Assembly (NCBI GenBank): GCA_943788055.1
Contig: CALSOU010000006.1
Coordinates: 124,001 to 188,000, forward strand
Source of the DNA: an uncultured Saprospiraceae bacterium
GTDB taxonomy: Bacteria > Bacteroidota > Bacteroidia > Chitinophagales > Saprospiraceae
Reading direction: 5' to 3'
DNA: 64,000 nt
The stretch's first letter is position 1; every line of letters starts with the position of its first letter. Below, in pieces: positions 63,384 to 64,000 of the stretch. The position numbers and the translations under genes were made by a program. A model generated the notes under the pieces. That model was not told the origin of the DNA. It saw only the letters and a program-made list of their open reading frames with translations, and made no database searches.

Positions 63384-64000
63384 CTAGGCTTTATTTGCTT
63401 TAATCTTTTTCTTTCCTTTTGTCTTACTTGCCAGTTCTAAGGCTTTATATGCATTCAAATGACCTCCAGAAGTACTAAGTGAACTAAAATCAACGACTTC
63501 GTCAGATCCGGGTTTGCTCACTTTTGTCATCCGCTTGTCACTAGACTGTTCAATGATCTCTTTTACTTGTTCAGCCGTAAGGCTAGGGTAGTATGATCGT
63601 ATCAATGCTGCAACACCGGCGACTACTGGAGAAGCCATACTTGTACCTTGTGCATTTTGGTAATTATTGTCTGGTGTAGTAGAGTAGATAGCCATACCAG
63701 GTGCAAATACATCTACATTTTCTTTACCATAGTTTGAGAACGGTGCAACAGAATTTTCTCCCTCTTTCCAATTTAGAGCACCAACCTCTAACCAATTGTC
63801 AAATGTCTTGTCTTTCTTCCAAAATAGTATTTTCTTTCTGTACATATCATTTGGAAAGTTATCTGTTACGTCATTGTCTTGACTGCTGTTTCCAGCTGCA
63901 TGAACCAAAAGAACATCATTCTTTTCAGCGTATTTAATTGCTTTTTCAACTACTTCTTCGTTCCATGAGTATCCTTTTCCAAAACTCATATTAACTACTG
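63384..64000 (-). CDS. Subtilisin-family (S8) serine peptidase, 5' part outside the window
   Basis: The C-terminal 205 or so residues of an S8 peptidase. The frame continues past the right edge (residues VVN precede MSFG), so the ATG at 63987-63989 is internal. The oxyanion Asn is in LLVHAAGNSSQD and the catalytic Ser in GTSMASPVVAGVAALI. The Asp and His of the triad are beyond the window. An insertion between the Asn and Ser blocks (NFPNDMYRKKILFWKKDK) is typical of a Bacteroidota subfamily. The protein ends in a Lys-rich tail (KTKGKKKIKANKA) without a T9SS sorting domain, so it is probably periplasmic or exported by another route. Confidence 0.88.
   Translation of the reverse strand, partial: VVNMSFGKGYSWNEEVVEKAIKYAEKNDVLLVHAAGNSSQDNDVTDNFPNDMYRKKILFWKKDKTFDNWLEVGALNWKEGENSVAPFSNYGKENVDVFAPGMAIYSTTPDNNYQNAQGTSMASPVVAGVAALIRSYYPSLTAEQVKEIIEQSSDKRMTKVSKPGSDEVVDFSSLSTSGGHLNAYKALELASKTKGKKKIKANKA

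Overview
The window is AT-rich chromosomal DNA from a gliding-type Bacteroidota, most likely of the Saprospiria/Saprospiraceae kind. The evidence is internal. Several very large secreted proteins end in type IX secretion (T9SS) type-A sorting domains. One carries twelve SprB-type repeats, and two carry HYR/dockerin-type modules common in Saprospiraceae. A gldA-gldF-gldG ABC transporter block is present. LeuRS has Bacteroidota-style insertions, TamL is a lipoprotein-type Omp85, and several promoters fit the Bacteroidota -7 box TAnnTTTG. I see no tRNA, rRNA, CRISPR array, phage or integrative element. The only mobile element is a dead IS1595-type insertion sequence.

Layout. 1-2.4 kb: the tail of an upstream gene, a small secreted protein and an RhlE-type DEAD-box helicase. 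2.7-7.6 kb: a 1655-aa SprB-repeat adhesin. 7.7-22.4 kb, mostly minus strand: leuS, tamL, a divergent SpoU RNA methyltransferase, a TlpA-like lipoprotein thioredoxin, an orphan oxidase subunit III, an S9 peptidase and purL. 22.6-23.8 kb: a lipoprotein pseudogene and a small secreted protein. 24.0-31.3 kb, plus strand: ftsX, DUF3098, uppP, truB, gldA (frameshifted), gldF, gldG and a DUF4340-like gene, with tight spacing or overlaps. 31.3-33.5 kb: an S1/P1-type nuclease/phospholipase and a DUF368 membrane protein. 33.8-34.9 kb: the IS remnant, with inverted repeats and a target duplication. 35.1-49.0 kb: secreted proteins, namely a GEVED protein, a TPR-PD40-SPOR protein, a GtrA-family membrane protein and two tandem paralogous giants of about 1.5 kilo-residues, the first frameshifted. 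49.4-63.4 kb: compact housekeeping genes (DUF2853, a phosphoesterase, a Cys/Met PLP enzyme, an RluD-type synthase, DUF1415, acyl-CoA reductase, nth, tilS, mltG, panB, a TPR-CHAT protein, pdhA, frameshifted recF, DUF721). The right edge cuts an S8 peptidase.

How the genes relate. Envelope biology dominates: undecaprenyl phosphate recycling (uppP), division (ftsX), murein chain termination (mltG), outer-membrane assembly (tamL), and T9SS export of adhesins. RNA maturation genes (truB, rluD-like, tilS, spoU, rhlE, leuS) are scattered among them.

The most notable oddity is that three otherwise intact genes (gldA, recF and the first giant surface gene) each carry a single extra base. All three shift the same way and all lie at or just after a CTT codon. 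Sequence error or genuine decay is the simplest explanation, but the pattern merits a check of the reads.
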